The notes below the pieces were generated by a model that saw only the letters and a list, made by a program, of their open reading frames with translations, was not told the DNA's origin and searched no databases. Shown here one piece after another: positions 1-6,475 of a stretch of 18,474 nt of DNA; positions within the stretch are counted from its first letter, which is position 1, and each line of letters begins with the position of its first letter. Position numbers and translations under genes: made by a program. The DNA is from Oscillospiraceae bacterium (lineage in GTDB: Bacteria > Bacillota > Clostridia > Oscillospirales > Oscillospiraceae). The stretch covers positions 1 to 18,474 of the forward strand of contig CADCLH010000055.1 in NCBI GenBank assembly GCA_902802215.1, given 5' to 3'.

Positions 1-690
1 CTCCCGGTGCAGGCAGAAAATGTCGAAGCGGTCCGCCTCGATGCGGCTGGCGATGCCCTCCGTCTCCGACAGGAAGCTCCGGATCTCCTCGCCGATCGTG
101 CGCAGCACACGGTCGCCGAACTCGCGGCCGTTGAGCTCGTTGACGGAATGAAAGCGCTCGATGTCCAGCGACAGGGCGTCCATGTGCAGCTCCGGGTGGT
201 AGCGGTAGATGCGCTCGGCATACTCGAAGAAGAAGCCGCGGTTGTAGAGCCCGGTCAGCTTGTCGCGCTCGGCCGCGGAGATCAGGTTCCGGCCGTCGCA
301 CAGCTCGATGATCCGCGCCACGCGGGCGAGAATGACCTCATGCGCGTCAAAGGGCTTGGTGATGAAGTCCGCCGCGCCCAGCTGCAAGGCGCGCAGCTCC
401 GCGTTCTTCTCGGCCGTCAGGACGATGACCGGCATGGAGGCGAGCTCGGGGTCCCCGTGCATATGCCGGAGCACCTCGAAGCCGTCCATCACCGGCATCA
501 TCAGGTCCAGCAGAACGATCGACAGCTTGTCCAGATGGCTGCGCATCTGCTCGAGCCCTTCCTCGCCGTTTTCGGCGTAGATCACGTCATAGTCGTCCTC
601 CAGGATCATGCCGAGAACGTCGCGGTTGATCTCCTGATCCTCCACGACCAGGACCAGATGGCGGCGACGCAGCTGTTTTGAAGCTAGCAT
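1..690 (-). CDS. REC-GGDEF response regulator, degenerate GGDEF (partial)
   Basis: The frame is open from an ATG at 690-688 to the window edge, giving 230 codons with the C-terminus missing. A receiver domain occupies about residues 11-130, with acidic pair E17/D18, phospho-acceptor D62 in LLDLMMPVMDG, T92 and K112 in the TKPF motif. A GGDEF-type domain follows from about 140 (DKLTGLYNRGFFFEYAER), keeping the first metal-site region (LDIERF) and the GD of FGDRVL. The signature itself reads EADRF at 218-222, so the Gly pair is lost and the catalytic Glu is Arg; cyclase activity is unlikely. In Clostridia such degenerate GGDEF domains often precede an EAL phosphodiesterase domain, which would lie left of position 1 (inference). 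The ATG overlaps the kinase stop by 7 nt, so translation is coupled and the kinase is the probable phosphodonor. Confidence 0.88.
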   Translation of the reverse strand, partial: MLASKQLRRRHLVLVVEDQEINRDVLGMILEDDYDVIYAENGEEGLEQMRSHLDKLSIVLLDLMMPVMDGFEVLRHMHGDPELASMPVIVLTAEKNAELRALQLGAADFITKPFDAHEVILARVARIIELCDGRNLISAAERDKLTGLYNRGFFFEYAERIYRYHPELHMDALSLDIERFHSVNELNGREFGDRVLRTIGEEIRSFLSETEGIASRIEADRFDIFCLHRE

Positions 691-2207
691 TCGCTTCCCT
701 CCTTCTGTGCGTCCGCGGCGCCGGTCGGCGCGGACGAAATCAGTTCACGAAGTAATGCAAAGAGTTTGTCCGTATCCACGGGCTTGGACAGATGGGCGTT
801 CATCCCCGCCTGGAGCGCGCTCTGCACGTCCTCCTCAAAGGCGTTGGCCGTCAGCGCGATGATCGGGATCGTCTTCGCGTCCGGGCGGTCCAGCGCGCGG
901 ATCGCGCGGGCGGCCGCCAGCCCGTCCATCACGGGCATGCGCATATCCATCAAAATGGCGTCATAGGTTCCCGGAGGGCTGCCGGAAAAGAGCTCGAGGG
1001 CGAGCTGCCCGTTCTCCGCCCGGTCGGCCGCCATGTCCTCCAGCTCCAGAAGCTCCGTCAGGATCTCGGCGTTGAGCTCCATATCCTCGGCGATCAGCAC
1101 GCGCCTGCCCGCCAGCGCCGCGGCTTCGTCCGCCGTCTCCGGGGTCTGCGCCGCCGGCGCGGCGCTCTCCGCCCGCTTGAGCGTGACGATGACCGTAAAG
1201 GTCGTACCGACGCCCTTTTCGCTCTCGGCCAGGATCTCGCCGTTCATCATGTCGACGATGCTCTTGGTGATGGATAAGCCCAGACCGCTGCCGCCGTAGC
1301 GGCTGGTCCGGGTCCCGTCCTCCTGGGAGAAAGGCTCGAAAATGTGGGCAAGGAAGTCCTTCCCCATGCCGATGCCCGTGTCCTTCACCGTGAAGCGCAG
1401 CGTCTGCCGGTCGTCGTAGGCGGCCGTCTTTTCCTCCGTGAAGGTCACGCTGCCGGGTTTCGGGGTGAACTTGACGGCGTTGCCCAGAATGTTGATCAGC
1501 ACCTGCTTGAGCTTCAGCGCGTCGCCGACGTAGCGCTCCTCCGCGCCGACGTCGCTCCGGGCAAGGTAGGTCAGCCCCTTTTCGTCGCACTGGCTGCGGA
1601 TGATCTCATTGACCTGTTCGAGAAGCTCCGCCGCGGAAAAGACCTCCGGCTTGAGCTCCATCCGTCCGGAGTCGATCCGGCTCATGTCCAGGATGTCGTT
1701 GATCAGGCCCAGCAGATGCCGGGCGCTGGCGTCGATCTTTTCAAACTGCTCGCGCGCATGGGGCGAAAGCTCCGGGTCGCGCAGAGCGACGCTGTCGATG
1801 CCGATGATCGCGTTCATCGGCGTGCGGATCTCGTGGCTCATGTTCGACATGAAGCTGATCTTGGCCTTGTTGCTCTCCTCCGCGGCCAGAAGCCTGGCCT
1901 CGAGCTGGCCGTTGGCCTGGATCCTGTCGGTGACGCGCTGGAGCATCTCCACGACGATCGCCACAAAAACGCTGCCGAAAAACAGGATGCCGGCAATGAC
2001 CCAGTCGGGATTGCCGAACAGGCCGACCGTCACGTAGCCGAAGAAAAACCCGATCAGCAGCACCAGCGGAACATAGAGGATCGTGCGCTCCTTCGCCCAG
2101 TCGCCCTTCTTGCGGACGTCACGGGAAAAGCGCGCATAGCGGATGATATTCCGGATCATCAGGGCGGCGCCGAGGAGGATCATGCCGTAGATGACAACGC
2201 GTAACAT
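684..2207 (-). CDS. Hybrid membrane histidine kinase with C-terminal receiver
   Basis: A 507-residue sensor kinase of the inner membrane. Three hydrophobic segments lie near residues 3-20, 43-65 and 69-88, with little extracytoplasmic sequence, so sensing is probably within or near the membrane. A dimerisation/HisKA domain carries the phospho-His H125 in SNMSHEIRTPMN. The ATPase domain shows the N box (NILGNAVKFTP, 239-249), G1 (DTGIG, 276-280) and G2 (GGSGLGL, 305-311). A Pro/Ala-rich linker leads to a receiver domain (about 368-490) with E374/D375, D421 in LMDMRMP and K475. The start has GGAAGGA about 8 nt upstream. The gene overlaps the next gene, a REC-GGDEF regulator, by 7 nt. The family senses a stimulus, autophosphorylates, and relays phosphate to internal and partner receivers; the signal here cannot be told from sequence. 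Confidence 0.93.
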   Translation of the reverse strand: MLRVVIYGMILLGAALMIRNIIRYARFSRDVRKKGDWAKERTILYVPLVLLIGFFFGYVTVGLFGNPDWVIAGILFFGSVFVAIVVEMLQRVTDRIQANGQLEARLLAAEESNKAKISFMSNMSHEIRTPMNAIIGIDSVALRDPELSPHAREQFEKIDASARHLLGLINDILDMSRIDSGRMELKPEVFSAAELLEQVNEIIRSQCDEKGLTYLARSDVGAEERYVGDALKLKQVLINILGNAVKFTPKPGSVTFTEEKTAAYDDRQTLRFTVKDTGIGMGKDFLAHIFEPFSQEDGTRTSRYGGSGLGLSITKSIVDMMNGEILAESEKGVGTTFTVIVTLKRAESAAPAAQTPETADEAAALAGRRVLIAEDMELNAEILTELLELEDMAADRAENGQLALELFSGSPPGTYDAILMDMRMPVMDGLAAARAIRALDRPDAKTIPIIALTANAFEEDVQSALQAGMNAHLSKPVDTDKLFALLRELISSAPTGAADAQKEGSEC

Positions 2208-2241
2208 GCAACCCGTCCTTCCGCGGAATCATTCACTGCCC

Positions 2242-2262
2242 GCCGCGCCCAACGGGCGCGGC
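2242..2262. repeat. GC-rich perfect hairpin in kinase leader
   Basis: The arms at 2242-2250 and 2254-2262 (GCCGCGCCC / GGGCGCGGC) form a perfect 9-bp inverted repeat with a 3-nt AAC loop. It sits between the proposed kinase promoter (2294-2322) and the kinase start (2207), so it would be in the 5' leader of the kinase mRNA. No T tract follows on either strand, so it is not a standard intrinsic terminator. It may be an mRNA structure or simply a product of high GC. Confidence 0.5.
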
Positions 2263-2293
2263 CGGGACTTTGCTTCACAAGCTTCCACTCTTT

Positions 2294-2322
2294 AACATAT
2301 CACAGATCGGGAAACACGTCCA
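2294..2322 (-). promoter_or_regulatory. Candidate promoter of the kinase-regulator pair
   Basis: On the minus strand, -35 TGGACG (2322-2317) is separated by 17 nt from -10 TATGTT (2299-2294); each box matches the sigma-70-type consensus at 4 of 6 positions. The predicted RNA would start near 2287 and have about 80 nt of leader before the kinase ATG. The assignment rests on sequence similarity only. Confidence 0.35.
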
Positions 2323-2327
2323 TAGGG

Positions 2328-2356
2328 AAAACGCGTCTCCGGTCAGAAAAGGAGAC
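2328..2356 (-). terminator. Weak intrinsic terminator after the lipoprotein gene
   Basis: Read on the minus strand, GTCTCC (2356-2351) pairs with GGAGAC (2340-2335) across a 10-nt loop, and TTTT follows at 2331-2328. It begins 11 nt after the lipoprotein stop. The stem is only 6 bp, so termination is probably partial. Confidence 0.4.
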
Positions 2357-2366
2357 AGAGCCCGCT

Positions 2367-2858
2367 TCAGGCGCCGTCCACCTCCACGCCCCAGATCAGC
2401 ACGCTGCCCCTGGCGTCCACCTGAAGGCGGTATACATAGGTCGTCAGCGCAGTATTCTCCCAGGAGCGGGCATAGCGGAAGGTCACGCTCGTGATCCCCT
2501 CGGACGCGCCGCGGATGCGGTACCACTGTACCCCGCCCGCTCCGACCACGCCGGGCTTCCAATCGTCGAAATACTTCTCGTCCAGTTCGACCACCGCGGG
2601 ATCTTCGATCTCCGCCGTCCACTCGTAGCCCGTCGTGGGATTGGACGGGAAATAGAGGTCCACCGCGTTGGGGGCAGAATCGGGCTCCGGCTCAACGTCC
2701 GGCTTTTCCGGCTGTACCGTCGGCTGCGCGCTCTCGGCGGGCGTCTCCGGCATCGGCTTCTCCGTCTCCGGCGCGTCCTGCGCCGAAGGGTGGGCGGGGC
2801 CTGCGCAGCCCGCAAGCAGAAAGGCGAGGATCAGCACGGCGAGAATTCGTTTCTTCAT
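2367..2858 (-). CDS. Lipoprotein, chagasin-like (I42) cysteine-protease inhibitor
   Basis: A 163-residue secreted, lipid-anchored protein. The N-terminus MKKRILAVLILAFLLAGC has a lipobox (LAGC) with C18 as the lipidation site. Residues 20-65 form a Pro/Glu/Ser-rich spacer, which would hold the domain away from the membrane. Residues 66-160 carry the three loop motifs of chagasin/ICP inhibitors in order: NPTTGY (73-78), GAGG (106-109) and RSW (131-133, RPW in typical members). In characterised members these loops insert into the active site of papain-family proteases. The target here is unknown: a host enzyme, a competitor's enzyme, or one of the cell's own secreted proteases. The start has an AGGGGGAGA ribosome site 6 nt upstream, and its own promoter lies at 2889-2917. 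It is on the same strand as, and upstream of, the histidine kinase. Confidence 0.85.
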   Translation of the reverse strand: MKKRILAVLILAFLLAGCAGPAHPSAQDAPETEKPMPETPAESAQPTVQPEKPDVEPEPDSAPNAVDLYFPSNPTTGYEWTAEIEDPAVVELDEKYFDDWKPGVVGAGGVQWYRIRGASEGITSVTFRYARSWENTALTTYVYRLQVDARGSVLIWGVEVDGA

Positions 2859-2888
2859 GTCGGTCTCCCCCTGTCATGGATTTCTTTT

Positions 2889-2917
2889 AGTATATCAAAT
2901 GTCCGGCCGAACATCAA
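2889..2917 (-). promoter_or_regulatory. Promoter of the chagasin-like lipoprotein gene
   Basis: On the minus strand, -35 TTGATG (2917-2912), a 17-nt spacer and -10 TATACT (2894-2889), which is preceded by TGA to give an extended -10. The predicted start near 2882 leaves a leader of about 24 nt containing the ribosome site. It is divergent from the cyclase promoter at 2995-3022. Confidence 0.65.
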
Positions 2918-2994
2918 GCCGGAATCCTGCCCGATCAAGAGTCGGGTTTTTCTCCGGTTTTGTCCTTTCTGAAACCATTTCCCGCGATTTCCTC

Positions 2995-3022
2995 TTGAAA
3001 CTGCGCCAAAGCGCGGTATAAT
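2995..3022 (+). promoter_or_regulatory. Strong promoter of the membrane diguanylate cyclase
   Basis: TTGAAA (2995-3000), a 16-nt spacer and a perfect TATAAT (3017-3022). Transcription would start around 3027-3031, only about 8-12 nt before the ATG at 3039 and inside the ribosome site AGGCGGTGA (3026-3034). The mRNA would therefore be nearly leaderless. Confidence 0.65.
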
Positions 3023-3038
3023 TATAGGCGGTGATACT

Positions 3039-4481
3039 ATGATCAGAGTTCTCTTTTCCATCATATTCGTCGTCCTGATCCTGGCGCTGGGCACCTGCGC
3101 GCAGACCGCCTTCCGCTCCCACAAGGCGATCGGGCGCTCGGTGGCCCTGCTGCTCATCGGCCTGATCCCGCCGGTCATCGGCAACCTTGTCATCATCAGC
3201 TCGACCTACAAGCTCGGCGCGGCGATCGGCTCCTACATCTACTTTCTCGGCATGGATCTGGCCGTGTACGCGCTGCTGCGCTTCACCTTCGACTACTGCT
3301 CGATCTCATGGCCGAACCGCGCCCTGCGCCTTCTGGTCAACGCCCTGCTGATCCTGGACGTGGTGCAGCTGCTGCTCAACCCCGTCTTCCACCACGCCTT
3401 CGACAACGAGGCCATCCTTGTCGGCGGCGCGACCTACTTCCGCCTGCTCCCCTTCCTCGGCCAGAGCTTCCACCGCATTGTCGGCTACGGGATCTTCGCC
3501 GCCGCGCTGATCATCTTCTTCCTCAAGGCGCTGCGCTCCCCTCGCATCAATTCCGAGCGCTACTCCGTCATCCTCGCGGCGATGATCTTCACCGGGCTGT
3601 GGCAGAGCTTCTACATCTTCTCCCGGACGCCCATCGACCGCTCGATGATCGGCTTCGGCGTGTTCGGCCTGCTGGTCTACTATCTGGCCCTGCACTACCG
3701 GCCGATGCGGCTGCTCGACCGCATGCTCGCGACCATCGCCTCCGAGCTGCCCGAGGCTCTGTTCTTCTTTGAGATGAACGGCCAGTGCATCTGGGCCAAC
3801 AAGCCCGCTCTCGAGCTGACCGGGGCCGGAGACGGCGACTTTGACCTCGCCGCCGAACGGCTGCGCGCGCTGATGGGCGACTGCGGCGAGGGCTGCGAGA
3901 CCTGGTCCGGTCAGCAGGTGGTCGGCTCCGGCGAGGCGTCCAAGAGCTATGTGGTCGAACGCCATCCCGTGACCGACGAGGGCGGGCGGCAGGTCGGCTC
4001 CTTCCTCAGCATCCGCGACAACACGCACGAACAGCGGCTTTTGCAGCGTGAGATGTACAACGCCACCCACGACAGTCTCACCGATCTCTACAACCGGGCG
4101 GGCTACGATCTCTATGTGTCCGGCATGGAGCTGGACAGCGCCCTCATGATCCTGATCGACGCGGACAACTTCAAGGACGTCAACGACAACTTCGGCCACG
4201 AGGTCGGAGACCGCGTGCTGCAGAAGATCGCCGGGGCCATCCGCCGCCATTTCCGCGTCGACGACTTTGTGTGCCGCTTCGGCGGAGACGAATTCGTCGT
4301 GATCATCGCGCACGCGGACGACTCGCTGCACGATCAGATCTGTTCCAAGTTCGCCCTGATCAACGAGGATCTGGCGGATACCGCGGACGGCCTGCCCCCG
4401 GTCTCGGTCAGCGCCGGGATCGCCTTCGGCGCCGACGCCGCGGACGCGACACAAGGGACGCTGCCGCTTCACCTTCTTTGA
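3039..4481 (+). CDS. Membrane diguanylate cyclase, C-terminus frameshifted
   Basis: The 480-residue frame has seven or so hydrophobic segments in residues 4-220, resembling the 7TM N-terminal module of some histidine kinases and cyclases. A PAS-like segment follows (about 232-330; FFFEMNGQCIWANKPALEL). The GGDEF domain starts at about 342 (ATHDSLTDLYNRAGYD) with metal-site D374/D376 region, R406-D409 inhibitory I-site and an intact FGGDEFVVI at 414-422. It would make cyclic di-GMP from two GTP at the membrane. The end is abnormal: after SAGIAFGADAADA the frame reads TQGTLPLHLL and stops. In another frame the same DNA encodes RHKGRCRFTFFETAEAT up to a stop at 4498-4500, the usual GGDEF tail. 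The intervening ALYxxK helix is absent. This looks like a frameshifting deletion, so the product may be weak or unstable; an assembly error is possible. Confidence 0.88.
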   Translation: MIRVLFSIIFVVLILALGTCAQTAFRSHKAIGRSVALLLIGLIPPVIGNLVIISSTYKLGAAIGSYIYFLGMDLAVYALLRFTFDYCSISWPNRALRLLVNALLILDVVQLLLNPVFHHAFDNEAILVGGATYFRLLPFLGQSFHRIVGYGIFAAALIIFFLKALRSPRINSERYSVILAAMIFTGLWQSFYIFSRTPIDRSMIGFGVFGLLVYYLALHYRPMRLLDRMLATIASELPEALFFFEMNGQCIWANKPALELTGAGDGDFDLAAERLRALMGDCGEGCETWSGQQVVGSGEASKSYVVERHPVTDEGGRQVGSFLSIRDNTHEQRLLQREMYNATHDSLTDLYNRAGYDLYVSGMELDSALMILIDADNFKDVNDNFGHEVGDRVLQKIAGAIRRHFRVDDFVCRFGGDEFVVIIAHADDSLHDQICSKFALINEDLADTADGLPPVSVSAGIAFGADAADATQGTLPLHLL

Positions 4482-4500
4482 GACGGCGGAGGCGACCTGA
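4482..4500 (+). pseudogene. Orphaned out-of-frame tail of the cyclase
   Basis: Immediately past the stop at 4479-4481, the alternative frame continues ETAEAT to a TGA at 4498-4500. Together with upstream out-of-frame codons from about 4450 (RHKGRCRFTFF) it forms a normal GGDEF C-terminal strand and tail, so these bases are the remnant of the intact gene. Confidence 0.6.
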
Positions 4501-4531
4501 GCGGTATTTGAACCGTCGGCTTTTTACACAT

Positions 4532-4577
4532 GGAAACGCCCCTGACGGGGCGTTTCCGTTTGCTTTGTTTTGTTTGA
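4532..4577 (+). terminator. Intrinsic terminator after the cyclase gene
   Basis: GGAAACGCCCC (4532-4542) pairs perfectly with GGGGCGTTTCC (4547-4557) across a TGAC loop, and a T-rich run (4559-4575) follows. It lies 31 nt beyond the remnant stop at 4500, consistent with the original gene end. No clear promoter is visible between it and the next gene at 4597, which may depend on read-through or a promoter I cannot recognise. Confidence 0.85.
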
Positions 4578-4581
4578 ATTG

Positions 4582-4590
4582 AAAGGTGGT
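4582..4590 (+). promoter_or_regulatory. Ribosome binding site fixing the start at 4597
   Basis: AAAGGTGGT lies 6 nt before the ATG at 4597. An in-frame TTG at 4570 would lengthen the protein by 9 residues, but it lies inside the terminator's T-rich tail and has no ribosome site. Confidence 0.75.
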
Positions 4591-4596
4591 TTTTGC

Positions 4597-5544
4597 ATGG
4601 AGCAGCTTGTCGATCTCGTGCTGCTGTTTTTCGCCTATTCCTTCCTCGGCTGGTGCATCGAGGTGACGCTCAAGTATCAGGAGTTTCACCGCTTCATCAA
4701 CCGCGGCTTTCTGACCGGCCCCATCCTGCCCATCTACGGCAGCGGCGCCGTGCTCATCACCGTGGCCGTCGGGCTGCTGTCCGGCTTTGAATCCGGCTAC
4801 GGCACGACCTTCGCCGTCTCGTTTGTCCTGTGCGGTGCGCTCGAATACCTGACCAGCTATTTTCTCGAAAAGCGCTTTCACGCGCGCTGGTGGGACTACA
4901 GCAAAAAGCCCATGAACCTGCACGGGCGGGTCTGGATCGGCAATCTGGTGCTGTTCGGCCTCGGCGGCGTGCTGATCATCAAGCTCATCAACCCCGTGCT
5001 GCTGCCGCTCATCGGCCGCATCCCCCTGCGCATTCGCGCGCTGGCGGCCGTCGTCCTCGTCACCGTCTTCTTCGCGGACTATCTCATGTCCCACTTCGTG
5101 ATGAAGATGGTCAAGGACGGCGTCGACCGGAGCGTGGCAGACAACACCGAGGCCATCAGCCGGGAGATCCGCGTGCTGCTGAGCGACAAGACGGTCTTCC
5201 ACCGCCGCTTCGCCGAGGCCTATCCGGAGGTCATCTACCGCACCGAGCGCATCAACGCGCGCATGGAGGCGATCCGCGCCGAGACCGAGCGCCTGCGCGC
5301 CGAGGCGGAGCGCCATGTCGACGAGCTGCAGGCGAAGCTCTCGGCCGAGACCGAACAGCTCGCCCAGAGCGTGGAGCCGAGCCTGCTGATCAAAAACTCC
5401 CTGCTCGCCTCCCAGGACGCGCTGATCGCCTCGCTCTACGACGAGGCCTCCGCCACGGAGGAGCAGCGCGCGCTCATGCGGGAGATCGAGGAGAAAAAGG
5501 AGAGACTGCGCAAGCGCCCGCTCCTGCGCGCCTTGCACGAATAA
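4597..5544 (+). CDS. CmpB-type (putative ABC transporter type IV) membrane protein
   Basis: A 315-residue integral membrane protein. Residues 5-165 match the PF06541-type pattern: FFAYSFLGWCIEV near the start, then NRGFLTGPILPIYGSGA (35-51) and several hydrophobic helices, including FWDYS-like WWDYSKKPMNLHGR (98-111). The family is widespread in Clostridia and annotated as a putative ABC permease, but no transported substrate is established. Residues 180-305 are charged, with Arg/Glu/Ala-rich heptads (about 215-260 and 285-305) that look like a cytoplasmic coiled coil, longer than the membrane domain alone. No ATPase gene is adjacent. The stop codon is embedded in the stem of the 23-bp hairpin at 5539-5588. 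Family assignment is solid; function is open. Confidence 0.85.
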   Translation: MEQLVDLVLLFFAYSFLGWCIEVTLKYQEFHRFINRGFLTGPILPIYGSGAVLITVAVGLLSGFESGYGTTFAVSFVLCGALEYLTSYFLEKRFHARWWDYSKKPMNLHGRVWIGNLVLFGLGGVLIIKLINPVLLPLIGRIPLRIRALAAVVLVTVFFADYLMSHFVMKMVKDGVDRSVADNTEAISREIRVLLSDKTVFHRRFAEAYPEVIYRTERINARMEAIRAETERLRAEAERHVDELQAKLSAETEQLAQSVEPSLLIKNSLLASQDALIASLYDEASATEEQRALMREIEEKKERLRKRPLLRALHE

Positions 5545-5588
5545 CGATGAAATCCCGGGTCAAAGGACCCGGGATTTCATCGTTATTC
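5539..5588. terminator. 23-bp perfect hairpin between convergent genes
   Basis: The arms 5539-5561 and 5566-5588 are perfectly complementary across 23 bp with a 4-nt AAAG loop. They lie between convergent genes ending at 5544 (plus) and 5594 (minus), and the plus-strand stop TAA (5542-5544) is inside the left arm. Neither side has a proper T tract, so this is a shared bidirectional terminator or 3'-end stabiliser by position rather than by classic form. Confidence 0.7.
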
Positions 5589-5593
5589 CGCCA

Positions 5594-6475
5594 TTATTCC
5601 GCCCGCCGCCACAGGAGCATGCCGTCCTCGAAGACGACCGCAAGCCTCCCGCCGTCTCTGAGCCACGCAAGATAGCTGCGCACGGTGCCGCCGACCAGAA
5701 CGTACTGCTCAAAGCTCATGGTGAGCGCATAGTCCCGGAAGAGCCGCTGCAAAATCGCCTCAAAGCACAGGGGCTCTTTGCAGATATCGAGGATGCGCCC
5801 GGCGATCTCGTGCACCTTGTCGATGTTGACCTGCGCGAGCGGGGCGATGTCCTCCGTGACGGCGGCATGCGAGGGGACGAAGAGCTCCGCCTGCATGGTC
5901 TTGACCTTTTCGAGCGTGTCAAGGTAGGCCGCGACGTCGTAGATGAAGCCGATCTGGTACTTCTCCAGCGTCTCGCGGCTTGACAGGCAGTCGGCCAGAA
6001 AGACGACGCCGTCTATTGTCCGGTAGCCGACCATGTCGAAGAAGTGCCCGGGCAGGGGGATGCTCTCAAAGCCCTCGGGCAGACTGTCCGCCGTGAGAAG
6101 CGTCGCGTCGCTCTCCTGCGCGAGCAGGAACTTGTGCCGCAGGTCCTTCGGCGGATAGCCGCCGTAGAGGAAGGCGGGCTCCAGGATCGGATGGCGCGTG
6201 ATCGCGCAGTCGATCCCCGGCGCAAAGATTTTGCAGCCGGTCTGCCCTTGCAGATAGCGGTTGCCGCCGATGTGGTCGGCGTTGGCGTGGGTGTTGTAGA
6301 TGGCCCGCAGCTTCCAGCCGTTTTTGTCCAGAAGCTGCCGCACCTTGCGCCCGGCGTCCTTGTCGTTGCCGCTGTCGATCAGGCAGACATCATCATCGCT
6401 GAGGCGATAAAGCCCGATCTTGGCGGGGCTTTCGATATAATAGCAGCGTTCGGTGAGCTGTACCAGTTCAAACAT
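5594..6475 (-). CDS. MBL-fold metallo-hydrolase with HxNxDH motif
   Basis: A 293-residue soluble enzyme of the metallo-beta-lactamase fold. The metal motif reads THANADHIGGN (62-72): H63, D67 and H68 are present, but the position of the second His in HxHxDH is N65. The remaining ligands are recognisable: H144 in LPGHFFDMVGY, D162 in FLADCL and H203 in VPSHA. Residues 215-290 form a mainly helical C-terminal extension ending GGRLAVVFEDGMLLW, like a small winged-helix appendix. The start at 6475 follows AAAGGAG by 9 nt; a longer frame to 6565 has no ribosome site and only basic filler. It overlaps the GNAT gene by 8 nt, so it is translationally coupled as the last gene of a four-gene operon. 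The substrate is unknown; members hydrolyse thioesters, lactones, phosphodiesters and other bonds. Confidence 0.88.
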   Translation of the reverse strand: MFELVQLTERCYYIESPAKIGLYRLSDDDVCLIDSGNDKDAGRKVRQLLDKNGWKLRAIYNTHANADHIGGNRYLQGQTGCKIFAPGIDCAITRHPILEPAFLYGGYPPKDLRHKFLLAQESDATLLTADSLPEGFESIPLPGHFFDMVGYRTIDGVVFLADCLSSRETLEKYQIGFIYDVAAYLDTLEKVKTMQAELFVPSHAAVTEDIAPLAQVNIDKVHEIAGRILDICKEPLCFEAILQRLFRDYALTMSFEQYVLVGGTVRSYLAWLRDGGRLAVVFEDGMLLWRRAE

